Shown: positions 47,900 to 60,025, numbered from the stretch's first letter. The stretch is 64,000 nucleotides of DNA from Cryptomeria japonica (GCF_030272615.1 NC_081415.1:369029667-369093666), one strand, 5' to 3'. The notes: a model not told the origin generated them from the letters alone. Translations and numbers: made by a program.

Positions 47900-48755
47900 T
47901 ATATCCATGGTTAGAGACAAAAGTGAATTTTTCTCTAAAGAGACAAAAATACTTTTGTTTTATATTGTCTTTATAGAGAAATTTTTAAGACAATAATCTG
48001 AGACACTCACTTAAAGACAATATTTAAGATAATACACAAATTGTTTTTTTGTCTCAAGTTAAGATAATTTACTAAAAAATTGTCTTAAATATTGTCTTAA
48101 AACCCCCCTCTATGTATATAATATTTTTATTTGCTTTTATGTTTTAATTCAAGTTTAATAATATGTTTCTTTCTACATTATACAATTTATGGTATTTAAT
48201 AAATTATTCATATCATGCCTAAATTTACTACAAATTAATGGAAATTAATCAATAAAAATAACTAAATATACTACTAATTGACATCAATAAAATAATTAAA
48301 TTGACTAAATATACTACCAATTGATAGAAATCAGTGAATAAATATGACTAAATATATGACCAATTGATGAAAAAATAATGCTTAAAATGACTCAATATAC
48401 TACCAATGGACAAAAATTAGCTAATATAAATGACTAAATATACTAGCAATGGATGAAAATTAGTGAATAAAAATGACTAAATATATTACCAATTGACGAC
48501 AATTAATGATTACAATGACTAAATAAATGACTACCATGACTAAATAAATGACCAGTTAACAACAATCAATGACTAAATATACTACTAAATTGATCAATCA
48601 AAATAACCAATAAATGACTACAAAAGGTTTATTCATAAATTTGGTTGCGTCATAAATGACTAACAATAAACTACTAATGGTCAAGTGACCAAGATTGTCA
48701 TATATATGCATTTTTTAGTAGTTTTTAGTCATTCATTGTTGTTTTACTACTAGTG
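47900..48755. mobile_element. Possible CACTA-like (EnSpm) fragment
   Basis: The right end, read on minus, starts CACTAGTAGTAAAAC (48755-48741) exactly where F4-B homology stops. Inside (48230-48720) are many short repeats of the type ACTAAATATACTACCAATTGA in a roughly 35-bp rhythm, like the subterminal repeats of CACTA elements. The left part (47915-48100) has GAGACAAAA/TTTTGTCTC-type inverted motifs. I could not find the matching left terminal repeat or a clear 3-bp target duplication. Confidence 0.4.
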
Positions 48756-50910
48756 GCCCCATATTTGACATGAAATTGTCAAAGTCCTCAAACATGGATG
48801 TAGATACTTTAGACAAATTTGGGAAAGTGGAGAAAACATTCTCAATGTCATCTCAAGGAGTATGCAAGACAACTTCACTAGTTGAAGAAGAAACAATAGG
48901 AATGGTCACACTTAGAGAATATGACACATGAAATAGTGGACCCAAATGGTATTGATTTGGAAACATGAACCTGTGAAGAAGTAGAAATTGAAATAGGAAT
49001 TGATACTTTTGGAACATGACCTTTTGTGTCTTCGGGTTCAATGCCCTTGGGAATCTTTGATAGACCTTCATCAAATTCTTCTTCTTTTTGCTTCTCATGG
49101 TGCAGTTGTTCTTCTTCAACTTGATCCAAATCAATAGGTTCATCCTCACACTCTCCTTCTAGTTCTTGTTCTTTCTCTTGCTAAGCACTTGAACTAGAAT
49201 ATTTTTCACGTTCCTTCCCTTTACTCGTTCCTACAGTGAACTTGTATTTGGGAGCTTTGGGTGAAGCAACAAGATCTTGCATGTTATTTGTTCTTAGTTC
49301 TAACCTCTTCCCAACATGCCCAACAATATCATCCTCTGATCCAGTTGTAAATGACTTCAATTGAATTCCTTTTTCTGTTAGCTAAACATTTGGATTTGCA
49401 AGAATCTTTTGAAATCTGGTTCTTATAGAAACCACCTCCTTTTGAGACCATTAGATGAAAGGGAGAGGAGTATTGGAAATCTTTTTTATTTCATAAACAA
49501 GATCCAAGACATTACCATAATCAACTAAGTCATTGAGAACATCTGCCAATTTGAGATTGACTATTTGATCTTTGGTGAGGTGATAAAAATGAAGTCTCCT
49601 GATATATTCTTCAATTCTGCAATCTTCCCAGATATCCCCAATTTTGTGAACATGTGTATAGCTCTTTTTCAACTTGTTATTCATACCTCTATAGTCAAAA
49701 TTATTCCTGGACTTGAATTATTTCAATTCACTCTTCTCATTCCATCTTTAATAGCTTTTTCTTTAAAAATTGAATTGATGGAGTACCTCCCAATAGACAA
49801 TGTAAACTTGAAACCCGGTTTATGAGAACCTAACTGTTTCTCATGTACTACTACCATTTTCCTTGCCAACTCCATTCCATTAGAACAATCTTATTAGATG
49901 GATACCTTGGTAGCATGAAAGGCCGATCATCATAACATACTATCCTTAGATAGGTGAAGGTAGGAAACTGTAAGAACATACATCCATATTGATTGATGAT
50001 CTCCCAAGCTTCATCAAAAAACCCTTTCTTATCAAACATGCACATATAGAAACCAAAGAAGGCATCATTAAATCTTCTAAAATGTAAAATTTCTTTAAGA
50101 GTTAATTAAGAATGGTGTTTTGAAACCGAGACATGTCTTCTATCTCCTTCGAAAGATAAACCTGTGAAATTCCTCATAATGGCAGCAAAATACACCAAGT
50201 AGGAAGTCACGTAGAACTTCAAAGTGGTAGGTACCTTAGTGAGCTTCTTGCATAAAGCATCACTAATCTACTTACCCTAGAAGATCTTCTTCTTGTCCTG
50301 TCTAATGATATGAATGTACTGGTACATCCATTCGTAGTATGTATTGGAAGTAGGAAGCCCTTTTACTCCACTAAGAAGAGTAATCAAGTCATTCACTTCC
50401 TCCTTGAAGTTACTTAGAGGGAAGGTCTTGGGTCATCTGGAAATTGTGAGCATGGGAGTCTTCAACTAGTTATCATTTATATTCCTCCTGCATTTCTCTC
50501 GATGCTTCTCATGATAGTCCTCAACAAACTTTATATTTATATCCACGTATCACCCTATACTAGGACACTTGAACAAAGAATCAAAGAAATCATCGTTCAA
50601 CATTATCACTTTCTTGCCATCTATATCCTTTACACTTTGACTCATGGGATCAAAATGATTTGTAACTGCAAGCACGAACTTTGGATTTGAGCTGACATAG
50701 GGAATGAATACTATTATCTATGGTGGGTTCTAATAGATAGGAATGGAGAGGGTTATGAACTCGCCTCAGGAACTCATTAATATTTATACGGCCTATTTTT
50801 GTGTCCCTAATATTTGTGATGTTTGATGCCACTATAGATGGTGGAAAAAATGGATAGGGATCTTGTTTCTTGAACTTTATTGTCTTCTTTCCTAGAGAGG
50901 GTTCTGACAT
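48756..50910 (-). pseudogene. F4-B: unknown F4 protein, N-terminal and middle parts
   Basis: The minus start at 50910 (MSEPSLGKKTIKFKKQDP) aligns with the F4-C start. Shared segments in order: NDLITLLSGVKGLP, WMYQYIHIIRQDKKK, PTTLKFYVTSYLVY, FDKKGFFDEAWEI, GCMFLQFPTFTY and MLPRYPSNKIVLME, then the IEEYIRRLHFYHLTKDQI part (49684-49451) and a Glu/Lys-rich stretch (49149-48853). The match to F4-C continues to 48756, where a CACTA-like end begins, so the coiled-coil C-terminal part is not attached. Many stops and frameshifts are present. No known domain is recognised. A hairpin array lies about 130 bases upstream of its start. Confidence 0.7.
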
Positions 50911-51037
50911 CTGTAAACAGCTTGAACTGCATCAGAGATGAAAAAGGTCCTCCAAAATTAGTGGAAAAGTACCTTCAATAGTGATAAATCTTCAACATTG
51001 GAACAATTATATATTTTGAAAAATTTCTAAGTATTGA

Positions 51038-51403
51038 GTGTAAATTGGGCATATGGACCCTATTTACACATTGGCAAACTTGGGCATATTCACTGTTTAG
51101 ATACAAATTGGGCCTATAGACTTGATTTACATCTCACAATGAAAAGTTTTAAAATTCATGTAAAATGGATCACCTCTTGGAAGGACTAAAATAAGGTTTA
51201 TGTGATTTGCATCCATAGGCCCAAATTACATCTAAAAGAGATGACTTGGGTTGTAGTTCAGGTCTATGGACCTAAACTACAGCATACTTGATTCGATGTA
51301 AAACTTGCATATTATAATAATGTAGTGCGGGTTCATACATCCGAACTACACCAAACAACAATAATAATGGTGTCATTCGGGTTTATGAACCTGACTAACA
51401 CCA
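51038..51403. repeat. Hairpin array 1 (leader side of F4-B)
   Basis: At least six imperfect inverted repeats of about 30 bp follow one another: 51038-51069 (arms GTGTAAATTGGG / CCCTATTTACAC), 51101-51132, 51201-51231, 51252-51281 (TGTAGTTCAGGT / ACCTAAACTACA), 51323-51350 and 51369-51403. The arms differ from unit to unit but stay largely complementary within each unit. Centres are of the type GGG(N)5-8CCC. Confidence 0.75.
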
Positions 51404-52155
51404 AAAACAATGGCAATGGTTCCTGGTGTAACTCGGGTCTATTGTCCTTGTTTTCATTTATGTGAAAAATGGACGACCCCTACAAATTTTTGCTCAATTC
51501 ATCCCTCTTTTCTCTTAAGCCGAGTAAATGAGACATTTTGGTCATCTCATTAGTATTTAAATATTAATTATTCAAATTTAGTTTTTCCCTCCTCTGAGTT
51601 AAAATTTTAAAATTTTAACTTGGAATTTTTTTTCCTATTTTAGTTCAAAATTGGATTTAAACCCGAAATTACACTTTAAAACTTTTCAAAATGCCAAGTC
51701 AGGGTTTAAACTTGCTTTTGTATTTTAGAGATTTTTATTTGATAATGTCAATCAAACTTACTAGTCTAATTAACATCATTAATCAACATGTCTTGCATTT
51801 ATGATTTTGAAGAGTTCTTTTCCAATCGGGTTTCTTCATCTCTTTATTTACTCAATTTATTTGCCCTAGTTTTATATTTTTGTGTTCTTGGAAATTTTTG
51901 GAGGAGCTCGGTTTATTTTCTTCCAACCCTATTTGTAGTGATTTGGGTATGTTTTATTTCCCCCCTTCTTTTTAATGAATTTACTATCAATCGAATGCAT
52001 TAAATTATTTCTTCAATGCATACGGTTGATATCAAATTTGTTGTGTTTTTAATCAATTTATTAATCCTAGATTTGGGGGGGGAGTCAGATTTTAATTATG
52101 ACTCGCCCCATTTGTTCTTTCATTTTTATTGTTTTTGATTTGGTCTTGGACTGTG
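51404..52155. other. No gene recognised between hairpin arrays
   Basis: T-rich sequence at the centre of the head-to-head F4-B/F4-C pair. The 71-codon frame at 51788-52003 is Phe/Leu-rich and looks like chance. It could hold the promoters of both F4 copies, but I see no convincing TATA pair. Confidence 0.35.
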
Positions 52156-52772
52156 TCCCCACCACACACCGGAGCCATGATCAACGGTGTGTGGTGGGGA
52201 TACAACCTACCCCCCCAATTGTTTTTTTGCTTGCTTTGAGCTTTCACAATGGTAGTCGGGTTTGTAAGCCCGCTCACCACCATCTCTAAGGCTAGTGGTA
52301 GTTGGGTTTACAACCCAGCTCCATTTTTTTGTTTTAGCTTGTGTTTCTTTGTGGTGGTCGGGGGTAAAATCCCACCAACACCACTGTTATGATTGCCATT
52401 AAAGATGGTGATCGGGCCTATAACCCCGATCACCACTTCATTACTTTGTTCTCCCAAAGTGGTGTTCAGGGTTGTAAGTTTGACCACCACTACTTTTGAT
52501 TTTTATTAAAATGGTTATCAGGCTTTAAACCTCGATCACCACTTTCAATGCATGATTTCATCAACCAAGTGTAAATCGGGAGTATAACCCCAATTTGCAC
52601 TACTTTGGTTTTTATCATTCATAAGTGCATTTCGGGAATATAAACTCGATATGCACTTAGCTTTGAGTTTTATCCAATTTGTTAGGTGCAAATCAGACCT
52701 ATAGGTTTGAAATGCACTTGTTTTGATTTTACACTTAATATTGTAAATCGGACTTATAGGTCTAATTTGAAC
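52156..52772. repeat. Hairpin array 2 (leader side of F4-C), eleven units
   Basis: Units at 52156-52200 (15-bp perfect arms, TCCCCACCACACACC), 52251-52278, 52296-52325, 52351-52384, 52406-52435 (11-bp perfect arms TGGTGATCGGG), 52459-52490, 52512-52541, 52569-52600, 52625-52656, 52686-52717 and 52742-52772. From the fifth unit on, spacing is 53-61 bp. Outer arms change from TGGTG.. to GTGTAAAT.. to GTGCAT.. while the opposite arm changes to match. Confidence 0.8.
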
Positions 52773-52914
52773 CTATTTCACACACATACAAATTCCTTAT
52801 TTGTAATCAATTTGTGATGGATCAATTGATTTTTTTTTGTATCAAGTGAGGATTTCTATGGTGGCTAATAATTTCCAATGATGATATTTTCACATTGCAG
52901 TGCATTTATTGCAA

Positions 52915-55900
52915 ATGTCCAAGCCTTCTTCTAATAAAAGGTCAATGAAGTTTAAAAAGAAAGAAATACATCTAGTGTTTCCATCTTCTTCGATGACATC
53001 AAATATTGACAATATCAGGGATACTGAGATCAGTCATGTGGATCTTGATGAGTTCTCGAGGGTGAAATCACCACCAATTTCCTACAAGATGGAGCCCACC
53101 ATAAATAAAAAAATTCATCTAGTGGTTGCATTTCCCATGTCAGCTCAAAATCCAAAGTTTGTATTGGCTCTTGCCAATAAATATGATTCTACCACCAGAT
53201 CAATGAATGATGTATATGGGAAAACACTCATCAAGCTTGATGAGGATATCTTTGACACCATCTTTAAATGTTCACCTATTGTTTAGTATGTAGATATTGA
53301 TATGCAATCAACAGTGGCATATTTTGATAAAAATTCAGAGAAATGTAGGAAGAGTATGAATGATAATTGCCTAAAAACACCTAGGCCTACCATTTCAAGA
53401 TGGCCTAAAACTCTTCCTCCTTGTGACTTCATTACGGAGGTCAATGATTTGATTACTCTTCTTAGTAGAGTTAAAGGCCTTCCAACTTTCAATACCTACC
53501 ACAAGTGGATGTATCAATATATCCATGTCATAAGGCAGAATAAGAAGAAGATCTTCTGGGGCAAACAAACTGTAGATGTCCTATGTGAATAGCTGACCAA
53601 GGTGCCTACCACCTTGAAATTTTACATGGCTTCTTATCTTGTCTATGCAGCTACCTCAATGAGGCATTTTCCAAGGTTATAAACTACAAGTGACAAGATT
53701 CAAGTTCATGTTTACAAGTATTTCTCTCAGTTGACTCTCTTAGAGAGTTTACATCATTTCAAGAGGGTAAATGATGCTTTCTTTGCTCATTAAATGTGTT
53801 TGTTTGACAAGGAGTTTGAAAATAAAAGAGTATCAGATGAAGCATGGAAGGTGGTGAGTGAATATGGTTGCATTTTCCTTCAGTTTCCTACCTTCACATA
53901 TATCAAATTGGGTGTTTTGATAGAAAACCATTCATTCTCCCAAGATATCCATCTGATAAGATCATCCTTATGGAGATGTCTCATCAAATGATTTTCATTC
54001 ATGAGCATTAATCTAAAGCTCATAAGATAGGTTTGAAGTTCTCCATCTCTATAGGAAGATATTCTATCAATTCCATCTACAAGGCATGTGCCATGGAGGA
54101 GGAAATGAGATGAGTGAACATTAAATTCTTCAAGGCAAAAAATTTATTTGACTATAGGGGCATGAAGAATAAGATTAAGAAGAACTACACACATATCCAC
54201 TCAATTGAAGATGTGTGGGTAGATTGCAGGACTAAAGAGGATATCTGCATAATGGATTGTTGTCATTTGACAATAGAACGAATTAAAAATTTTGATCTTG
54301 TTGATGTTCCCGAAGATCTTGAAGAAGATGGTGATATCCTAGATCTTGCATATGAAAGAAATAAAGTTGTTGGATTACCTTTGCCTCTCATACAATGGTC
54401 ACAAAAGGAGAAGACTTTTATAAGGGCCAGATGTCAGAATTTTTTTGATAATACCACTACTTGGTTAAACCTACATGGTGTGTAGATGAAGCCTTTCCAA
54501 ACTGATTCATTTTAAGAAGATGTTGCAAGTCCCAAAGGAAAGACTTCTAAATTAAGGACAAAGAATAGGCAAGAACTTATAACTCCCAAGGGTCCTAAAA
54601 TCAAATTTACTATTGGAAAAGGTAAATCTCAAGGTGAGTCTTCAACACAAGAGACTTAAGTTCCACATGAAGTTGAGTGAGAAGAAGAAGTAAATGAAGA
54701 TGAACAATTTTAAGAAGAAGATGAGCCAAACAATAAACAAGAGCAAGAAGAAGGAGAGTTCAATGAGGAGGGATTTCCTGAAATCCCAAGTACTTCCTTG
54801 TCTCAAGAGACACACGAAGTTATTCCTCCTTCATCATGTGATATCGCATGTACTAGTTCAATCTCTGTCTCAAATGAAATTCCTTTAAGTACTATTGTGT
54901 CAATTCCTTCACAAGTTCCTAAATTACATTTTATTCCTTCTACTTCCACAAGTGAGACAACCCTTGATACACCTTGTGACAACCTAAATATTGTGTTCCT
55001 TCCTAATTTTTTTGAGGTCACATCTTCTATGTTGGAATATTTTGATAAGTTTATGTCATAAACCCAAGTTCCTCCTCAAGTTTCTAATGTTTCCAATCCA
55101 TCCACTGGTGTCACTTAAAATCCACCTATTGGCACTACCAACATTCAATCTCAAGAGTTGGCAACTCAAGTTTTAACTTCTGGAGTAGATGAAGATGCTT
55201 CTTTGCCACCCTATCTAGTGTCCAATGCTCCTAAGAGGAATAAGCAAGTTGTCTCCCTTGATGACTTTGATTTCAAGAAATTGGTACCAATTAAGCCAAA
55301 GGTCACAAAAAAGGCCAAGACTTTGTCTAGGTTGAGGGTAGATCAATCTAAGAACAAATATGTTGAAATGGTCATTCCTCCTCCAAATTAGACTTTGACA
55401 AAGTACAGGATACTGATTATGTCATCAAGAGGATTGATTTGGGCAAGAAAACACATCAAGGTACAATTGAAGATGCTCAAAACTCATTCCAACATCTTAT
55501 GGCAATATTCAATGAAGAGAAAGAGAAGAAAGATAAGTTGAAGAAATGGGTAGATTAACTCACAGAGGTCCTAATTAAGATTACCAAATCATCATAGGTA
55601 GTCGAGCCAATCACTTCTTTAGTGGATGAACAAATTGTCAAACAAACTAAACATGTGAATTCTCATGGGAGAGCAGATGGTGAGTGGATGGATAGACTGT
55701 TGAGTCAAGGAACACATCTCTTATGTTCAACAACAACTGATGTCAACAATCTAGATGTAAAGATTGAAATTGATAAAACTTAAAATTTGTTTTCTAATGA
55801 ATTTGTTTTCTAATGAATTAGAAACACATGAGAAGGACTTTGACTCCTGGTTGAAGTTAGAAGATTTTCAACTAGATGTTCTAGTTGATAATGGAGTGAT

Positions 55901-56375
55901 CCCTTTAGGGGATATGTATATTGAACAAAGAGAAATTATAGAACACCAAATAAACACAATTGAGGTCCTTATCAAAGATTTGAGAAAGGCACTAAAGGAA
56001 TGTAATGACAAAGGGAAGTCATTGATAAAATATCAACCCTTCCTTGTACTTTCCTTAATGAGAATCAGAAGCCTCTTCATCAAGATATCATCATCAAAGA
56101 GTTTAATCTACTAATTGGCAAAGAGATCGACAAACAAGATTTCTCACTATCTTCTATTGATTAGCTGGTAGATATCCAAGTGAATCTGGATGATCTAACC
56201 TCACTTCTAAAGAAACACAAGAAGTGTTACATGAGCCTTAAATATTTTATCACCAAAGTCAAGGTTATCACAAGCCATACCAAAGGACCTGACTAGGAAT
56301 AGATGAAAGTAGTTCTTTATAAGTTTGAGGAATGCATGAAACAAGATCAGAATATAGTGTCACATGACGCTTAGT
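52915..56375 (+). pseudogene. F4-C: fullest copy of the F4 unknown protein
   Basis: The start at 52915 (MSKPSSNKRSMKFKKKE) is set by alignment with F4-B. One frame runs to about 53915, then after a single frameshift another runs to about 56375, roughly 1150 codons with many stops, mostly TAA or TAG. Parts: a globular half (FKCSPIV, CLKTPRPTISRWPKTLPP, NDLITLLSRVKGLPTF, PTTLKFYMASYLVYAA, VNDAFFAH, FLQFPTFTY); an 'AKNLFDYRGM..DVWVDCRTKEDI' part (54114-54485); a Ser/Thr/Glu/Lys-rich linker with LPPYLVSNAPKRNK and FDFKKLVPIKPK; and a helical C-terminal end (55400-56375). No enzyme motif is recognised. The architecture, but not the sequence, resembles E1 ORF2. Origin could be a captured gene or a non-LTR-type unit. 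Confidence 0.72.
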
Positions 56376-57571
56376 AGCTTTCATAAGTAGATGCATTTTT
56401 TAATAAGACATTGACACCTTCAATGTCAATTTTGTATGTAGTTTTTGCACTTAAACGATGCATGAGTCCAAATTCAATTAGGACTCTTCTTTGAATTAGT
56501 CATAGTTATTTCCTAGTTTTATGTTGCACCTCTCTTCTATAAATATGACGTTTATCTATGTAATTTGGATCTATTATCTTTAATATTATACCAAAACTCT
56601 ACTGAAGTGAAGAAATGAGAAGTGAACTTCGTGTTCATTCTTGTGATTTTGCAACTTAATGAAATAAGAAGAAAGCTTTTGACATCCAAACTTTGTATTG
56701 GATTCATTTGTGGTTTGTGGTGAGAGTGTTCTTATGTCACTTTTTTTTATAAATTCTTATTATAGTCTAGTGAAGGCAACTTGAGAATATTGTTAAAGTG
56801 TAGAGGCAATTGTTGATTTATGAACTTTATGTCATATCTTGGCTATTGTTAAAATAAGAGTTGGTGAGCTTTATATCAGCTTGAAGAATTTGTGTTTTAC
56901 ATTGATATTTTCTAGTTAAGAATAGCTGAAATACATTAAAGTGGTGTAATAAAAGACTTTGTGCTTTATTGCGTTATCTTAGAAAAAAGAAGATTGTGAT
57001 TGGAAGACTTTGTTCTCTTATCATTGTTTTCAGAAAATTGTTATCATTAGCATAATCATAAATCTTGATAAAGACTTTGTGATTTATTTTAGTTTGTTGG
57101 TTAACACATTGGGTTACAGAAGAAAACATTAGAAGAAAGGTTGATAGGAGAGCATCAACTTCAAGACTTTGAGCTTGAGCAGTATTTCCTATCCTAGAGA
57201 AGCAAGGAAGGACTTTCAGCCCTTCATAGAAACTTTTCTTCTTTCCTTATCCATTATTTTATTCATTATTACTTTTAAGAGTGAATTTGTAACGTCAAGA
57301 TTGTAATAATTATCACTGCTCTATGTTGTAAATTCTCTCCTGGAGTAAGAGGAAAAGAATAACATCTATCTTGAAAAAAGAAGATAGGATGATGCACCAC
57401 CCATTCTTAGAATACAAATTAAAGGTTGTATCTTGTTTTAATAGAATAGATTAGACAGTTGAAGGGGGAGCCTCCCCTCAAGAATAGGAGGGATTATATC
57501 TCATGTTGTTGTGTTTGAAAGTACAATTTTGTAAGTTCACATAGGTTACAAAATTTTCAACGAACCCAACT
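56376..57571 (+). other. F4-C 3' UTR-like conserved tail
   Basis: Aligns in pieces with F4-A (31190-31700 and 20690-21117, minus): a GGTGAGAGTGTTCTTA segment near 56720, an AGACTTTG-rich part with heptamers recurring near 56955-57170, a GGGGGAGCCTCCCCTC tract at 57464-57480, and the end ACAAAATTTTCAAC. That two copies share it argues for one transcribed unit with a long 3' end. Confidence 0.55.
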
Positions 57572-57579
57572 ACACCAAA

Positions 57580-58256
57580 TGATCGTGTAGTTCGAATCCG
57601 TTGGCCCAAATGACACCATCAAACATAGTGTGAAGGAAGAATGATTATGGCAAGGGTTTATTGACCCATATCACATGATATAACAGTGATGTTGTGTTGT
57701 GTGGTGTAGGCCTATAAACCCTAACCACATGGTATGACTACAATACAGAGGATAAAGAAACAAAATAATATGATTTGGGTTCATGGACCCGAGCCACATC
57801 ACAACGAAAAACGTTGTGGTATGATTCAAGACCATGAACTTGAATCATGGTATACCCAAAAACATAAAGATAAATGCAGGAAACAAGAAAGAAGAGAAAA
57901 TAATGGCCACGGGCTCAAATCTAAGAGAAAAACAAAAACCCTACACTTAAATAGAAAATCAAAACAAAGAAAAAAAACACAAAAGAAGGAAAAGAAACAT
58001 ACCTAAATGAAAAGTGACTTTAGAATGGATGAGATTGAATAAAAACAATAAGCTCTACCTTCTAATCCAAATAATTAGGTAGAAAAGAAATATACAAGCT
58101 TAAAAGATGGATTCTAAGGGGAGGAAGAGACCTAACAAAACTTAAACTCAAAAACATTGAAACTCAAGTCATGGGCAATAAATGAGGTGCAAATTGGGTT
58201 CATGGACCCGATTTGCACTCAAATGTGCATTTTGGGTTCATGAACCCGATTTGCAC
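57580..58256. repeat. Hairpin array 3 (beyond F4-C)
   Basis: Palindromic units of the same kind: near 57579-57599 (AACTACAC / GTGTAGTT), 57701-57728, 57771-57800, 57821-57848 (ATGATTCAAG / CTTGAATCAT, perfect), 58187-58218 (12 of 13 pairs) and 58225-58256 with a perfect GGGTTCATGAACCC centre. The 90-codon Lys-rich frame at 57734-58006 lies across the array and is not convincing as a gene. Confidence 0.7.
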
Positions 58257-59240
58257 ATTGGAGACAAAACAAGTGTAGAGTTGGGTCTAGGGTTTGACAA
58301 TACACTAAAATAACGCAAAAATAAAAATAACTTAAAGTTGATGTTAAATATGAATTAATCACTCTAAATCAAAAAGAGCTTAGAGTTTATGGGCCACAAT
58401 TTGGACAAAAATTGTGGGGGCTATCCCAAAATTTAGCTGAACTGAAATTGAGATAAAAGGAGTTAAGAGAATTGATTGAATGGTTAACTGGTTTGATTGG
58501 GAGTTGAACAAAATTGATTGATCAATCATAAAAAGGTTGATTGAAAGTTGACTAAGAGTCAGTGTTGGTTAAAAATTTAGCCTTGTGATGTAGGAAATTA
58601 AAATGAAATTCCATTTGATTTGCATTTGGGTTTTCAAAAATGTGAAATGAAATGAGATTAATGAAAGATAAATTAAATTTGAATTTGAATTTTGAAGGAC
58701 ATTTGAAATGGAAGGGAAATTAAATTAAATAAATTTATGGAATTTATTTAATTTGGAGGATGTAATTAGATAATTGAATACTTTGAAGAAATTATTTAAT
58801 TATGGTAAGATAGAAATTGAATTTAATTAAACAATAAATATTATTTAATTAAAGTAAATAATCAGGATTAATTAAATAATAAAACCATTTAATTAATTTT
58901 TAAAGGGAAAAGGGTTGATTAGTTAAATGATTAAGAAGGAAATTGAATAATTTTGTGATGAAAAAGATGAATATGGATCTAGAGGAATAAAATTAGATTA
59001 ATTAAATAATTATTTAATTAATATAAAAGAATAATTGGCGATATTAGTAAAGGGACAATTTTGAGTGTCTATATTTTGCCCCTCTTTGAGATAATGCATT
59101 TCTAGGCATTGTTTCAAAGAATAATCGAGACAAACATGTCCCAATATGTCGTAACGGTAGTAAGCTATAATTGTGCCCCCTTGAAAAATGGGTCAAAATA
59201 TTCTGTTTTGAAGACCAAATTAATGACAATGTGACCATTA
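58257..59240. repeat. AT-rich region, possible Gypsy-type LTR remnant
   Basis: Repeated TAATTAAATAATTATTTAATTAA words (58800-59030) precede GGGACAATTTTGAGTGTCTA and TTTTGCCCCTCTTTGAG (59053-59090), phrases that resemble the end of a Gypsy-type LTR and what follows it. Boundaries and coding sequence are not recognisable. Confidence 0.35.
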
Positions 59241-60025
59241 TGTTAGGATTCCCAAAGATAATGAGAGTGGGGGGTGAATCAGTATCTGACCGGTAATAAT
59301 ATTTTCTTAACTTATAACATGAAAAGCATATTAAAAATGTGTACCGGTAAACCAGAAATAATGCACCAAATAAGAATAAGAACCACAACATGAAAAACAC
59401 ACCATAACACAATGTTTTAACGAGGAAACCCGGTGTGGGAAAAACCTCGGTGGGATTTGTGACCCACAATATTCACTTACTGGCCAATAAGAGAATATTA
59501 CTGCTACAATAGGGGCCTGCACATGCAGGAAGTCCAAGTGCCTAGAGCTCAGTACTCAATTACAAAAGAAGTCACACTGACTTACAAAAATGGATTATAC
59601 TAATCCAATGTCTTGTACTACTTCAGATTAGCATCTACTATGCTAGATTTAGTACCAGTTTAAGCTCTACTACATACATAAACCCTTATCCAATAATTTG
59701 CATAATAGGCCTGCTACCTTTTTTCTTTCGCATCATACCCTAGTATATATATAGTGATCTACAATGATCTCATACATATATGATTCATGTTACAATCTGC
59801 CATGTCGACTTACAAAATATTTTACAATTAATTACAAAATACATTAATACAAAATTGTTGTCAGCCAGGGTGCCGGTAATCTTCCTTTTCGGTGTCGGTG
59901 TTCTATATGCCAATGTAGAGTCGTTGGTGTCGGTGCCTACTGATATCACATGATTGCAAGGTTTCCATCAATGACAATACCTTCAATCACCTACAATATC
60001 TCATTGGAGTGTGCATTTGCCAACA
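59241..60025 (-). repeat. LTR of the E1-type remnant
   Basis: 785 bp. On minus it starts TGTTGGCAAATGCACACTCC and ends GGGAATCCTAACA, as in E1. It carries GCTCTAGG (59548-59541) and CCTGCATGTGCAGGCCCC (59529-59512). It is diverged from both E1 LTRs but aligned along its length. Confidence 0.88.

Noticed and set aside
51788-52003. 71-codon hydrophobic frame on plus
   Set aside because: T-rich sequence encodes Phe/Leu by chance; no conservation visible.
52156-52772. CRISPR-like regular array
   Set aside because: Units are diverged palindromes without constant repeats and variable spacers, in a plant-type context.
57734-58006. 90-codon Lys-rich frame on plus
   Set aside because: Composition is driven by A-rich DNA and it overlaps the hairpin array.
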